In this document: one piece after another, positions 17,680 to 25,447 of the stretch
Layout of the letters: every line of letters begins with the position of its first letter
Position numbering within the stretch: the stretch's first letter is position 1
Origin: HXMU1420-2 sp017643305
GTDB lineage: Bacteria > Pseudomonadota > Alphaproteobacteria > Rhodobacterales > Rhodobacteraceae
Length of the DNA: 64,000 nt
Reading direction: 5' to 3'
Assembly: GCA_965217135.1 (NCBI GenBank)
Contig: OZ244249.1
Location: 2,046,001-2,110,000, forward strand
Notes under the pieces: model-generated
The model's database searches: none
What the model was told of the DNA's origin: nothing
What the model saw: only the letters and a program-made list of their open reading frames with translations
Position numbers and translations under genes: made by a program

Positions 17680-18410
17680 GCCTGGCTCCCCAGATAGACT
17701 TCGCGCGCGCGCTTATCTGCAGAAATCGCTTCCATGGTGTCTTCCATAAGGATGCGGCCTTCGTGAAACAGCGTCACTTGTTGAGAGATCATGCGGATGA
17801 ATTGCATGTCGTGTTCGACCACGATGATGGCGGCCCGTTCGTTGATCTCACGGATCAATTCGGCAGTGCGGGCTGTCTCCTCATGCGTCATGCCCGCAGC
17901 GGGTTCGTCCAGAAGGACGAGCCAAGGCTCAGCTGCTACCACCATGCCAAGCTCAACCCACTGGCGCTGGCCATGTGCCAACCGGCCGACAATATCGCGG
18001 CGAATATCGCCGAGCCGTAACCGCTCCACCGTTTCGGTGGTGAGCGAGCCTGCGCGACGTGCACCATGCCAGCGGCGTGCTGACAGCCAGATGTTTTCCT
18101 CTACCGACAGCCCGTCAAACACGTTGGGGACCTGTGTCTTGATGCCAACCCCGAGACCTGCAACCTCATGCGGTTCGGAGCCGGTGGTTTCATCCCCGCG
18201 GATTTTGATTTCACCCGCTGTCGGAACCAGCTGGCCGGTGAGACATTTGAAAAAAGTCGATTTGCCCGCGCCGTTTGGTCCGATCAGGCAACGCAGTTCG
18301 TTGTCGTACAGGGTGAAATCAACTTGGTCTACGGCGCGGACACCGCCGAAATGCATGGACAATCCACGCGTTTCGACGATCACCGGGCGTCGATCTCTGC
18401 GCCGGCTCAT
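17676..18410 (-). CDS. UrtD/LivG-type ABC transporter ATP-binding protein
   Basis: A 244-residue ATPase energising the amide/urea-type importer at the inner membrane. Walker A GPNGAGKST is at residues 44-52, Walker B VLLDEPAAGM near 165-174 and the H-loop His at 200. The signature region reads LAHGQRQWVELG instead of LSGGQ, a variant I know from UrtD of urea transporters, and EETARTAELI follows as in that family. The ATG at 18410 overlaps the permease stop (ATGA); a longer frame to 18491 lies inside the permease gene and is rejected. Its own stop overlaps the fusion-gene start. Confidence 0.88.
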   Translation of the reverse strand: MSRRRDRRPVIVETRGLSMHFGGVRAVDQVDFTLYDNELRCLIGPNGAGKSTFFKCLTGQLVPTAGEIKIRGDETTGSEPHEVAGLGVGIKTQVPNVFDGLSVEENIWLSARRWHGARRAGSLTTETVERLRLGDIRRDIVGRLAHGQRQWVELGMVVAAEPWLVLLDEPAAGMTHEETARTAELIREINERAAIIVVEHDMQFIRMISQQVTLFHEGRILMEDTMEAISADKRAREVYLGSQA

Positions 18411-19459
18411 GCGTCCGCTCCTTCCCGCATCCGTCTGCGGGACCCTCGCCTGCGTCCACGTTTCTTCGGTTTCCGGCGTGCTTCGTACCAATCGACGATC
18501 GTGGGCGCGATGCCCTTCGGCACGATCAAAACAAAGAAGATCAGGATGATGCCCAGCACGAGGTTGTTGTTAAAGAGGGTCTGCCCGCCCAGTGCAGAGG
18601 TGAGGTAGAACAGGCCGAAAGTGGCGGCAATCGGACCTATCAACGTGCCGCGACCCCCAACGATCACCCAGATGATCGTCAGCGCCGCGTTGTAGAGATT
18701 GAACACATCCGGCGTGATCCGTCCCACACCATTGCAAAACAGCACTCCACCGATGGCCGCGATCCCGGCTGAGATGGTGAAAATGCCGAGCTTGTAGAGA
18801 CGTGAATCGTATCCCAACAATTCCGCGCGCAGTTCATTTTCGCGGATCCCCACGCAAACCCGTCCGAAATGCGTTGTCACCAGCCAGCCACAGAAAACAT
18901 AGCAAAGAATGAGCGCGGCCATCGCAACGTAGAAAACCTGTTCAGGAAACAGAAATGAGCCGGTGTTCCATGGCAAGTTCAATGGGGGTGAGGTTATCCC
19001 GTTGAACCCTCCAAGAAGCGCATTTCCGATCTTGTATTCGGGCCCTGACGTCCGCCGGATCAGGGAGAAGAAAATCAGTGTGACTGTCAGGGTAATTACA
19101 CCCAGATAAACGTCAGAAACCCGCCCGAAGAACATGAAGTAACCCAGCAGCGCTGCAAAGGCTGAAGCGACCAGTATCGCCACCAGAATGGCCCAGGTTG
19201 AGCCACCAAAATTGATTGCGGATATGGTGTAGGCATAAGCGCCGAGGCCAAAGAATGCGACCTGTCCGAAGCACAAGATACCGCCATATCCCCAGACCAG
19301 CGCAAGGCTCAGCGCCAGAACAGCCAGGGCAATCGCCGTTGTCAGATTGATGATGGTAAAAAGCTGCAGCACGTAAGGCGCTGTGAACATAAAGATCACA
19401 CCGATCAGCGCGAAGATCAGGACCGGGCGCATGGTGCGAAGGGTGGAGCTGCTGTTCAT
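18407..19459 (-). CDS. LivM/UrtC-type ABC transporter permease
   Basis: A 350-residue inner-membrane permease of the branched-chain amino acid/urea importer class with about eight to ten hydrophobic segments. Recognisable family stretches are ALALSLALVWGYGGILCFGQVAFFGLGAYAY, CVGIRENELRAELLGYDSRLYKL (the coupling loop) and NLYNAALTIIWVIVGGRGTLIGP. The C-terminus is a basic tail rich in Arg and Lys (EARRKPKKRGRRRGSRRR), longer than usual and presumably cytoplasmic. Start and stop both overlap neighbouring genes by ATGA, so translation of livH-like, livM-like and ATPase genes is coupled. Confidence 0.88.
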   Translation of the reverse strand: MNSSSTLRTMRPVLIFALIGVIFMFTAPYVLQLFTIINLTTAIALAVLALSLALVWGYGGILCFGQVAFFGLGAYAYTISAINFGGSTWAILVAILVASAFAALLGYFMFFGRVSDVYLGVITLTVTLIFFSLIRRTSGPEYKIGNALLGGFNGITSPPLNLPWNTGSFLFPEQVFYVAMAALILCYVFCGWLVTTHFGRVCVGIRENELRAELLGYDSRLYKLGIFTISAGIAAIGGVLFCNGVGRITPDVFNLYNAALTIIWVIVGGRGTLIGPIAATFGLFYLTSALGGQTLFNNNLVLGIILIFFVLIVPKGIAPTIVDWYEARRKPKKRGRRRGSRRRMREGADA

Positions 19460-20325
19460 AGTGATTTTCGGAAGAACCGCCCGGTGATCCCCCGTGGCAT
19501 CAGGCGAAGGAGTACAATTGCTGCGACCAAGAGAGCGACCTCGCCCATGGTGGGACCGGCCAGGAAGGAGAAGATGCCATTGATGCCACCCAGCAGCACA
19601 GAACCCGAAGCAGTCCCTGCCAGGATGGAGGCGCCGCCGGAAATCACGGTGATGAAGGCTTTGGCGATATAGGTGGCGCCAATTGTTGGAAGGACGCCGG
19701 TTATCGGGGCCAGCAATCCGCCGGCGAGCCCAGTGACGGCGGCGCCAAGGCCAAAGGTAACCATGTATACGCGAGTAGTGGACACGCCCAAAGCAGAGGC
19801 CATTTCAGCGTTTTGCATCGTGCCGCGTGCCACCAAGCCCAGCTTGGTCAGCTTGAGCACTGCAAAGACCGCGATGAACAGAACCGCCGTTACCCCGATC
19901 AGCATCAGTTCGTAGCCGGACGCGGTATAGTCACCGATCCGAATAATGCCGAGCGGTGGCTTGATCGTGGTGGCCGTGGAGGCCCCGAATATCGATGTGA
20001 CCAAGCCGATCAACAGCAAAGACAGCCCCCAGGTGGCCAATAACGTGTCGACCATCCGGCCATACAGCCATTGGATCAGGACGCGTTCCACGATCACGCC
20101 CATAATCCCCACGACCAGCGGCGCGAGGATCAGCATGGCGATCCAGACATTCACGCCGGCATTGGTTGCCACAACCACCGTATAGCCGCCCACCATAAGG
20201 AATTCGCCATGCGCAAGGTTGATGACACGCATCATGCCAAAGATGATGGCCAGTCCCAGGCTGATAAGCGCCAGGTTTGCGATCACGTAAACCAATTGAA
20301 ACAGGATGGCTAAGGCTAGATCCAA
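19456..20325 (-). CDS. LivH/UrtB-type ABC transporter permease
   Basis: A 289-residue permease, partner of the LivM-like subunit in the importer. The family hallmark GMMRVINLAHGEFLMVGGY follows the first membrane segments, and RGTMQNAEMASALGV is the cytoplasmic coupling region. I chose a TTG start at 20325 because it has a good GGGAGAG site six to seven bases ahead and gives the standard N-terminus (LDLALAILFQL); the frame stays open to an ATG at 20364, but that lies inside the strong hairpin that separates it from the binding-protein gene. Its stop overlaps the next permease start. Confidence 0.85.
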   Translation of the reverse strand: MDLALAILFQLVYVIANLALISLGLAIIFGMMRVINLAHGEFLMVGGYTVVVATNAGVNVWIAMLILAPLVVGIMGVIVERVLIQWLYGRMVDTLLATWGLSLLLIGLVTSIFGASTATTIKPPLGIIRIGDYTASGYELMLIGVTAVLFIAVFAVLKLTKLGLVARGTMQNAEMASALGVSTTRVYMVTFGLGAAVTGLAGGLLAPITGVLPTIGATYIAKAFITVISGGASILAGTASGSVLLGGINGIFSFLAGPTMGEVALLVAAIVLLRLMPRGITGRFFRKSL

Positions 20326-20349
20326 GGGTCTCTCCCGAAGGTAGAAGGA

Positions 20350-20374
20350 TCGGCCCGGCGACATGCCGGGCCGA
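20350..20374 (-). promoter_or_regulatory. Strong hairpin between binding-protein and permease genes
   Basis: TCGGCCCGGC (20350-20359) and GCCGGGCCGA (20365-20374) form a perfect 10-bp GC-rich stem with a 5-base loop, 11 bases after the binding-protein stop. No T-run follows, so it more likely acts as an mRNA-stabilising or attenuating element that lets the binding protein be made in excess over the permeases, as is usual in ABC import operons. Confidence 0.75.
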
Positions 20375-20385
20375 CTTGGGTCGGG

Positions 20386-21630
20386 TTAGTCGATACCAGC
20401 GGCGGCAAGGCCGTTCTCGAACAGGAAGGTCGACTGGTTCGGGTTGGCATTCAGATCGCAGACCAACGCGGTATCAGCAGGCGGTTGCGAGTCGAAGCTT
20501 TCCACGATGTTCCACTCCTGATCCTGCAGCTCGCCAATATAGACGTTCATAGAACAGTGGTTGGTTTGCGAATCGATGGTAACCGCTCCGGACGGTCCGT
20601 CGTAGCTCAGCCCAGAACGCAATGCTTCAATGACCGGTTCGCGGTCCGGTGAACCTGCGGCCTTCACAGCTTCGGCCCAGAGCATCGCCCCTTCGTAAGA
20701 GCGGATCGCCAGTTCGTTCATCACTGGCGCATCATCGCCCAGTTTGGCTTTGAGCCGCTCAAGGAACGCTTTGTTGACTGGATTATCCGCGGCTTCAAAA
20801 TAGCCATAGGAGGCAAGAATACCGTTGCCTTCCTCTGCCGAGATCAGCTTTTGTTCGTTACCGACGCCGAATGTTGTGGACGCAATTGGGATGTCCTGCA
20901 TCATACCGGCTGCTGCGTATTGACGATAGAATGACACATGCGCGCCGCCGACCAAGGCCGAGATGACGAAGTCAGGCTTGGCCGTCTGGATCTTGTTGAT
21001 GGTCGGACCAAAGTTGGTGACGTCCAGCGGGAAGAATTCCACGTCCAGCGTCTCACCACCGTTTTCGGCAACAAACTTCTGCATCCACTGTGCGGTGATC
21101 TGACCATAGTTGTAGTCCGCCGCAACGATGTAGACCTTCTTGCCCCACTTTTCCATCGCGTAGGGAACAACCTTGGCCACGGTCTGGGCGGGGGTAGAGC
21201 CTGTGCAGAAGTTGTTGTAATCGCACACGCCGCCTTCGTACTGGACGTTGTAGAAGTAGAGCGTCTTGAACCGCGAAAGCGTCGGACGGATCGCCTCGCG
21301 AGATGCCGAGGTGATGCCCGCGTGTACGGTGTGCGCACGGTCGCCAGCCGCCGCTTGGGTGGCGTACTGCGTGTAGAATTGGATGGTGGACTGAGCGTCA
21401 TACAGCGTCAGTTCAACTTCCCGTCCGAGAAGACCGCCAGCCGCGTTGATGTCTTCGATCGCCATCTTTGTGGTTTCGGCCATCGGCGCACCATAGATGT
21501 CCAGCCCACCCGAGAGGTCCAAAATGGACGCAAACTTGATGGCATCGCTTTGCGCACGACCCACGGTTGCCGGCGCGGCGAGTGCCAGGGCCGTTGTGCC
21601 CATTACGAAGTTTCTTCGTGAAATACTCAT
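20386..21630 (-). CDS. Urea/short-chain-amide-type ABC substrate-binding protein
   Basis: A 414-residue periplasmic binding protein. The N-terminus carries SRRNF followed by a hydrophobic stretch and an Ala-rich cleavage region (GRAQ near residue 26), a likely Tat signal peptide. The mature part begins IKFASILDLSGG. The segment TLYFYNVQYEGG resembles UrtA/FmdD/AmiC proteins that bind urea or amides rather than LivJ-type amino-acid binders, an assignment from memory. The ATG at 21630 follows CAGGAGACAG; an upstream ATG at 21663 lacks a signal-peptide context. It lies 45 bases after the flotillin gene and 60 bases before the permease. Amide uptake is inferred from the amidase neighbours. Confidence 0.88.
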   Translation of the reverse strand: MSISRRNFVMGTTALALAAPATVGRAQSDAIKFASILDLSGGLDIYGAPMAETTKMAIEDINAAGGLLGREVELTLYDAQSTIQFYTQYATQAAAGDRAHTVHAGITSASREAIRPTLSRFKTLYFYNVQYEGGVCDYNNFCTGSTPAQTVAKVVPYAMEKWGKKVYIVAADYNYGQITAQWMQKFVAENGGETLDVEFFPLDVTNFGPTINKIQTAKPDFVISALVGGAHVSFYRQYAAAGMMQDIPIASTTFGVGNEQKLISAEEGNGILASYGYFEAADNPVNKAFLERLKAKLGDDAPVMNELAIRSYEGAMLWAEAVKAAGSPDREPVIEALRSGLSYDGPSGAVTIDSQTNHCSMNVYIGELQDQEWNIVESFDSQPPADTALVCDLNANPNQSTFLFENGLAAAGID

Positions 21631-21675
21631 AGTTGCTGTCTCCTGTTGGGGTTGGTGAGCCAAAGCGCGGTGGCG

Positions 21676-23307
21676 TCAGCTCTTTGCGTCGGGCGTGTCG
21701 TCGCCCGACATGTTTTGTTTGTCGCTGGCATTGGTGTCGTCCTCGATATCGAGCGAAGATGAGAGACCCCGCAGTCCGCCGCCAATATTCATCCCGACTT
21801 CTTCTCCGAGTTTTTGAACAGCAGGCAATTGCAGGGCCATGCCCAGAACGGAATCAACGACCTGATTGACGGTGGACTTGTCGCCTCCGTCGTCACCACT
21901 GCCACCTGTGTTGAAACCGGTCACCTGGTTGATGCGAATGGTTTCGATTTTCTCGGCGGGTTTCATCATCTGTTCTACCACATTGGGCAGCGTGCGCAGC
22001 CGCGCCTCCTGCAGCTTCATGGCGATCAGTTCAGGCGTGTAGGTGTTTTCAGACGCGATCACAGCGGCACGACCTTCGGCTTCAGTGACCAGTTGATCTC
22101 TCATCGCAGAAGCCCGGTCGCGTATTGCTTTGGCGTCCGCCTCGGCCATTGAGACAACCGTATCAGCTTCGGATTTGACGCGAACATCGTCCACTTCTGC
22201 CTGTTCCGCAGCACGAATGAGAGCAAGGGCCTTCTCGCGTTCCGCGGCCGCTGTCTCCCGCACGGTTTGCACGCGCTCCTCAGCCTCTGCTTCGCTGGCT
22301 TTAGCGGCGATGGCTTCCGCCTCGGCGCGCGCTTCTTCTTCACGCTGCTTGGCCAAAGCGATGAGGTTCTCGGATTTTTTCACCGCCGAGTTCAATTCTG
22401 ACTCGAGGCTTTGACGCCGTAATTCGGTGTCACGGGCAATCTCGGACATGCGGACTTCGCGTTCACGTTCAATCCGTGCGGATTCACGGCGTTTTTCCGA
22501 CTGAGATTGCTCTTCGGCGGTTTGCGCGGCTGAACGAGAGCGGGCAATCTCGATTTCACGCTGCTGATCGATCATCGCTTCTTCTTCTTCACGCGAGATG
22601 GTCAGTTTGCGCTTGGTTGCGTCCAGTTGGCTCTGACGAACAGATACGTCGGCATCGGCCTCAATAACTGCGCGTTCCTTTTTGTTCACGGCGATAATCT
22701 CGGCCAGACGGCGCATCCCAAGGGCGTTGAACGCGTTGTTTTCGTCCAGAGCATGGAAAGGGGTCTGGTCGATGCGGGTCAGCGAAACAGATTCCAGCAT
22801 CAACCCGTTCTGCGACAGGTTTTCGCCCAGCATTTCGCTGATTTCCTTGGCGTACCGCCCGCGATTATCCTGCAGTTCGTCCATGGTATAGGACGCTGCA
22901 ACCGACAACATGGCATCAACCAGCTTGCCCTCGAGGATTTCTTCCAGATCTGCCGCACGGAACGATTTGCCCGCCAGGGCTTGTGCCGCTGTGGCAACGC
23001 CATCAACAGTCGCGTTGACCCTCACATAAAACTCTGCGCCGATGTCGACGCGCAGGCGATCTTTGGTGATGATCGACTTCGGACCCAGCCGCTCAATTTC
23101 GAGTTTTGATGTCCGCATGTTCACTTCGGACACCTTGTGGATGAAGGGCAGAGACAAGCAGCCTCCGTCCAATATCACTTTTTGACCGCCAAAACCGGTG
23201 CGTATGATGCTAATTTCACGCGTCGCTTTCCGATAGTATCTGTTCATGAACAGAATGAGCAGAACGATCGCGATTATGAGCAATACGATCGTGAGAAACC
23301 ACGCCAT
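21676..23307 (-). CDS. Flotillin-family SPFH protein
   Basis: A 543-residue membrane-anchored scaffold protein. Residues 2-22 form one membrane helix, followed by a basic stretch (NRYYRKATREISIIRTG) and an SPFH/band-7 domain to about residue 200. A long Glu/Ala/Arg-rich coiled coil spans about 205-400 (for example RSRSAAQTAEEQSQSEKR), and the C-terminus is flexible and acidic. Flotillins organise membrane microdomains. The gene directly precedes the amide-type binding protein on the same strand with only 45 bases between, so it is probably the first gene of that operon, an unusual partnership. No NfeD partner is visible nearby. Confidence 0.88.
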   Translation of the reverse strand: MAWFLTIVLLIIAIVLLILFMNRYYRKATREISIIRTGFGGQKVILDGGCLSLPFIHKVSEVNMRTSKLEIERLGPKSIITKDRLRVDIGAEFYVRVNATVDGVATAAQALAGKSFRAADLEEILEGKLVDAMLSVAASYTMDELQDNRGRYAKEISEMLGENLSQNGLMLESVSLTRIDQTPFHALDENNAFNALGMRRLAEIIAVNKKERAVIEADADVSVRQSQLDATKRKLTISREEEEAMIDQQREIEIARSRSAAQTAEEQSQSEKRRESARIEREREVRMSEIARDTELRRQSLESELNSAVKKSENLIALAKQREEEARAEAEAIAAKASEAEAEERVQTVRETAAAEREKALALIRAAEQAEVDDVRVKSEADTVVSMAEADAKAIRDRASAMRDQLVTEAEGRAAVIASENTYTPELIAMKLQEARLRTLPNVVEQMMKPAEKIETIRINQVTGFNTGGSGDDGGDKSTVNQVVDSVLGMALQLPAVQKLGEEVGMNIGGGLRGLSSSLDIEDDTNASDKQNMSGDDTPDAKS

Positions 23308-23800
23308 GGCAGGCCCCCGTATTGTTTCGGTCCTAGAAGGAAAAACTCTGATGTGCCGGCGGCACGAGCTTTGATTTACTCAACTTTCCCCTTGGTCAGC
23401 CTAAGGAGCGGTTGAAAATTGAGTCAAGAAGTATCTGGAGACTGCGAGAGGTTTCAAACTTTTTGAGAGAAAAAACAGGCACTTTCAGATATCAACAAAG
23501 CAGTTGCGAGATGTATTTGAGGGCTGAGAAGAGCCAATCAAGAGCTGTTGGGCGAAGGCCGCTTGGTGAAGCAGTCCATCTGATAATCCACCCGCTCGAC
23601 ACGGGTTGGGCTGAAGAAAACTTGGCTTTGTCGCTTGCTGTTACCCATGTGCCTTACAGAGAAAACCCAGAGACAACGGCCCGGCTGGGGGCGCGTTGGA
23701 TTTCGGAATTGCCCAATTGCTGGCCGCCAAAGCAACTGCATTGAGCATTGCGGCAGCCAGAGGTGACAAACCTGTCTCCGCTAGTGTCACAACCCACCGG
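23308..23800. other. Intergenic region between flotillin and HyuB genes
   Basis: About 490 bases, presumably with the promoter of the flotillin-led operon at its left end. A 110-codon plus-strand frame (23412-23744) shows no recognisable domain; its second half (HPLDTGWAEENLALSLAVTH) reads protein-like, but there is no ribosome-binding site or family match, so I do not call a gene. It could be a gene remnant. Confidence 0.4.
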
Positions 23801-25447
23801 CTAGGTCCGACCGAGCCGTTTGTCTTCCTTGATCAAAGCCGAATCGCGTTCACTGGCAGGACCATATCCGCCGCCCCCAGGCGTGCGCACCCGCACTCTG
23901 TCTCCGGCCTTGAGCGGAATGTCTTGTTCTTTGGACAGATGCTCGGGTGTGTACATCTTGCCGTCGCGCCACACTTCCACTTCGTTCGGAGCGCCGTCCG
24001 CCCCGCCCAGCGCCCCTTGTGGTCCGAACCGGCCATGGTCCATCACGAAACTGGCGCGCGCCGATCCGCGACGCAGCTCAACCTCATAGTCGAGCCCAAG
24101 ACCGCCGCGATGTTTGCCTGCGCCGCCTGATCCTTCACGCAGCGCGTAGCGGTGATAAAGAACGGGAAAATTCTGTTCCATGATTTCCACCGGGGGAGAC
24201 TTTGAAATGCCAATGGTCGAACACCCGTTGGCCAAACCGTCATGATCGGCATTGCCGCCATACCCGCCGCCGGACAGCTGATACATCACAAAATCGCGCC
24301 CGAGGAGGGGGTCATGCCCACCAAGGGCGAAGTTGCCGCTGGTGCCAGCGGGGGCTGCGGTCACCCTGTCAGGCAAGGCCGTCACCAAAGCGGCAAAGAC
24401 CGCTTCGGCAATCCTTTGGCTGACCTCCGCCGCGCAGCCGGAGACGGGACGGGGATATTGTGCATCAAGAAACGTTCCCCTGGGCCTGATGACTTCGAGC
24501 GGTTCAAAGGCACCTGCACTGATGGGCACTTCGGGAAAGATGTGTCGCATCGCGAGGTAAACGGAAGACAGCGTTGTGGCGAGCACGGAGTTCATCGGCC
24601 CTTGGCACGGCGGGCTGCTGCGTGAAAAATCAAAAACGAGATGGCCTGCCGTCTTGGTAATGGTCAGCTCGATGGCAAGCGGTTCGTTGACCACGCCGTC
24701 ACTATCGATCCAGGCGGTGGACGTGTAGGTGCCGTCCTCGATCTCATCTATCAGACGGCTCATTTGTTCGCATGCACGGACACGCAGTTCGGAAATGGCC
24801 TCTTGCACGACGTTATCGCCATAGCGGTCCAGTAACGCATTGAGCCGTTCCTCACCCACCATAAGTGCGGCTGCCTGCGCCTTGACGTCTCCGATGCGTT
24901 GGTCGGCCACACGGATGTTGGAACAGATGATGGCGTAAATTTCTTCGTCCATCACACCTTGCTTGAAGAGCCTCACGGGCGGCAAGCGCAGGCCTTCCTG
25001 TTCAACAGCCGTTGCGGAAGCGGAAAAGCCACCGGGCACGGAACCGCCGGTGTCCGGCCAGTGTCCGGTATTTGACAGCCAACAGAAGATTTCGCCATTT
25101 CTGTAGAACGGGCGGGCAAATCGCACGTCCATCAGGTGGGTGCCGCCAAGGTACGGGTCATTCACTATGTAAATGTCGCCCGGTTGCGGCGCGGCTGCAC
25201 GTCCCTCGGCGATCATCTCAATGAGTGTGCGTGTGGAATACTGCATCGTTCCCACGAAAACCGGCAATCCCCCGGCACCCTGCGCGATCAGCGATCCGTC
25301 CTCGGCCGCATATATCCCATCCGACCGGTCGTTTGCTTCGGCGATCACCGGGGAAAATGCGGCGCGCGAAAAGCTCAAGTCCATCTCGTCGCACACTTGT
25401 TGCAATCCGGCCTGAATGACCGACAGGGTGATCGGATCTATCGTCAT
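23801..25447 (-). CDS. hyuB: Hydantoinase B/oxoprolinase-type subunit (HyuB)
   Basis: A 548-residue beta-type subunit of the ATP-dependent hydantoinase/5-oxoprolinase/acetone-carboxylase superfamily. Landmarks are the N-terminal DPITLSVIQAGLQQVCDEMD, the IVNDPYLGGTHLMDVR block, LPDRVTAAPAGTSGNF and the C-terminal VRTPGGGGYG. With HyuA it would open a cyclic amide or imide (hydantoin, 5-oxoproline-like or lactam) at the cost of ATP. The ATG overlaps the hyuA stop (25444-25447), giving a coupled pair on the minus strand. The substrate is unknown; divergence from a molybdenum-hydroxylase operon suggests a heterocyclic compound. Confidence 0.87.
   Translation of the reverse strand: MTIDPITLSVIQAGLQQVCDEMDLSFSRAAFSPVIAEANDRSDGIYAAEDGSLIAQGAGGLPVFVGTMQYSTRTLIEMIAEGRAAAPQPGDIYIVNDPYLGGTHLMDVRFARPFYRNGEIFCWLSNTGHWPDTGGSVPGGFSASATAVEQEGLRLPPVRLFKQGVMDEEIYAIICSNIRVADQRIGDVKAQAAALMVGEERLNALLDRYGDNVVQEAISELRVRACEQMSRLIDEIEDGTYTSTAWIDSDGVVNEPLAIELTITKTAGHLVFDFSRSSPPCQGPMNSVLATTLSSVYLAMRHIFPEVPISAGAFEPLEVIRPRGTFLDAQYPRPVSGCAAEVSQRIAEAVFAALVTALPDRVTAAPAGTSGNFALGGHDPLLGRDFVMYQLSGGGYGGNADHDGLANGCSTIGISKSPPVEIMEQNFPVLYHRYALREGSGGAGKHRGGLGLDYEVELRRGSARASFVMDHGRFGPQGALGGADGAPNEVEVWRDGKMYTPEHLSKEQDIPLKAGDRVRVRTPGGGGYGPASERDSALIKEDKRLGRT

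Noticed and set aside
23412..23744. 110-codon plus-strand open frame between flotillin and HyuB
   Set aside because: No domain, promoter or Shine-Dalgarno sequence was recognised; described only as part of the intergenic region.
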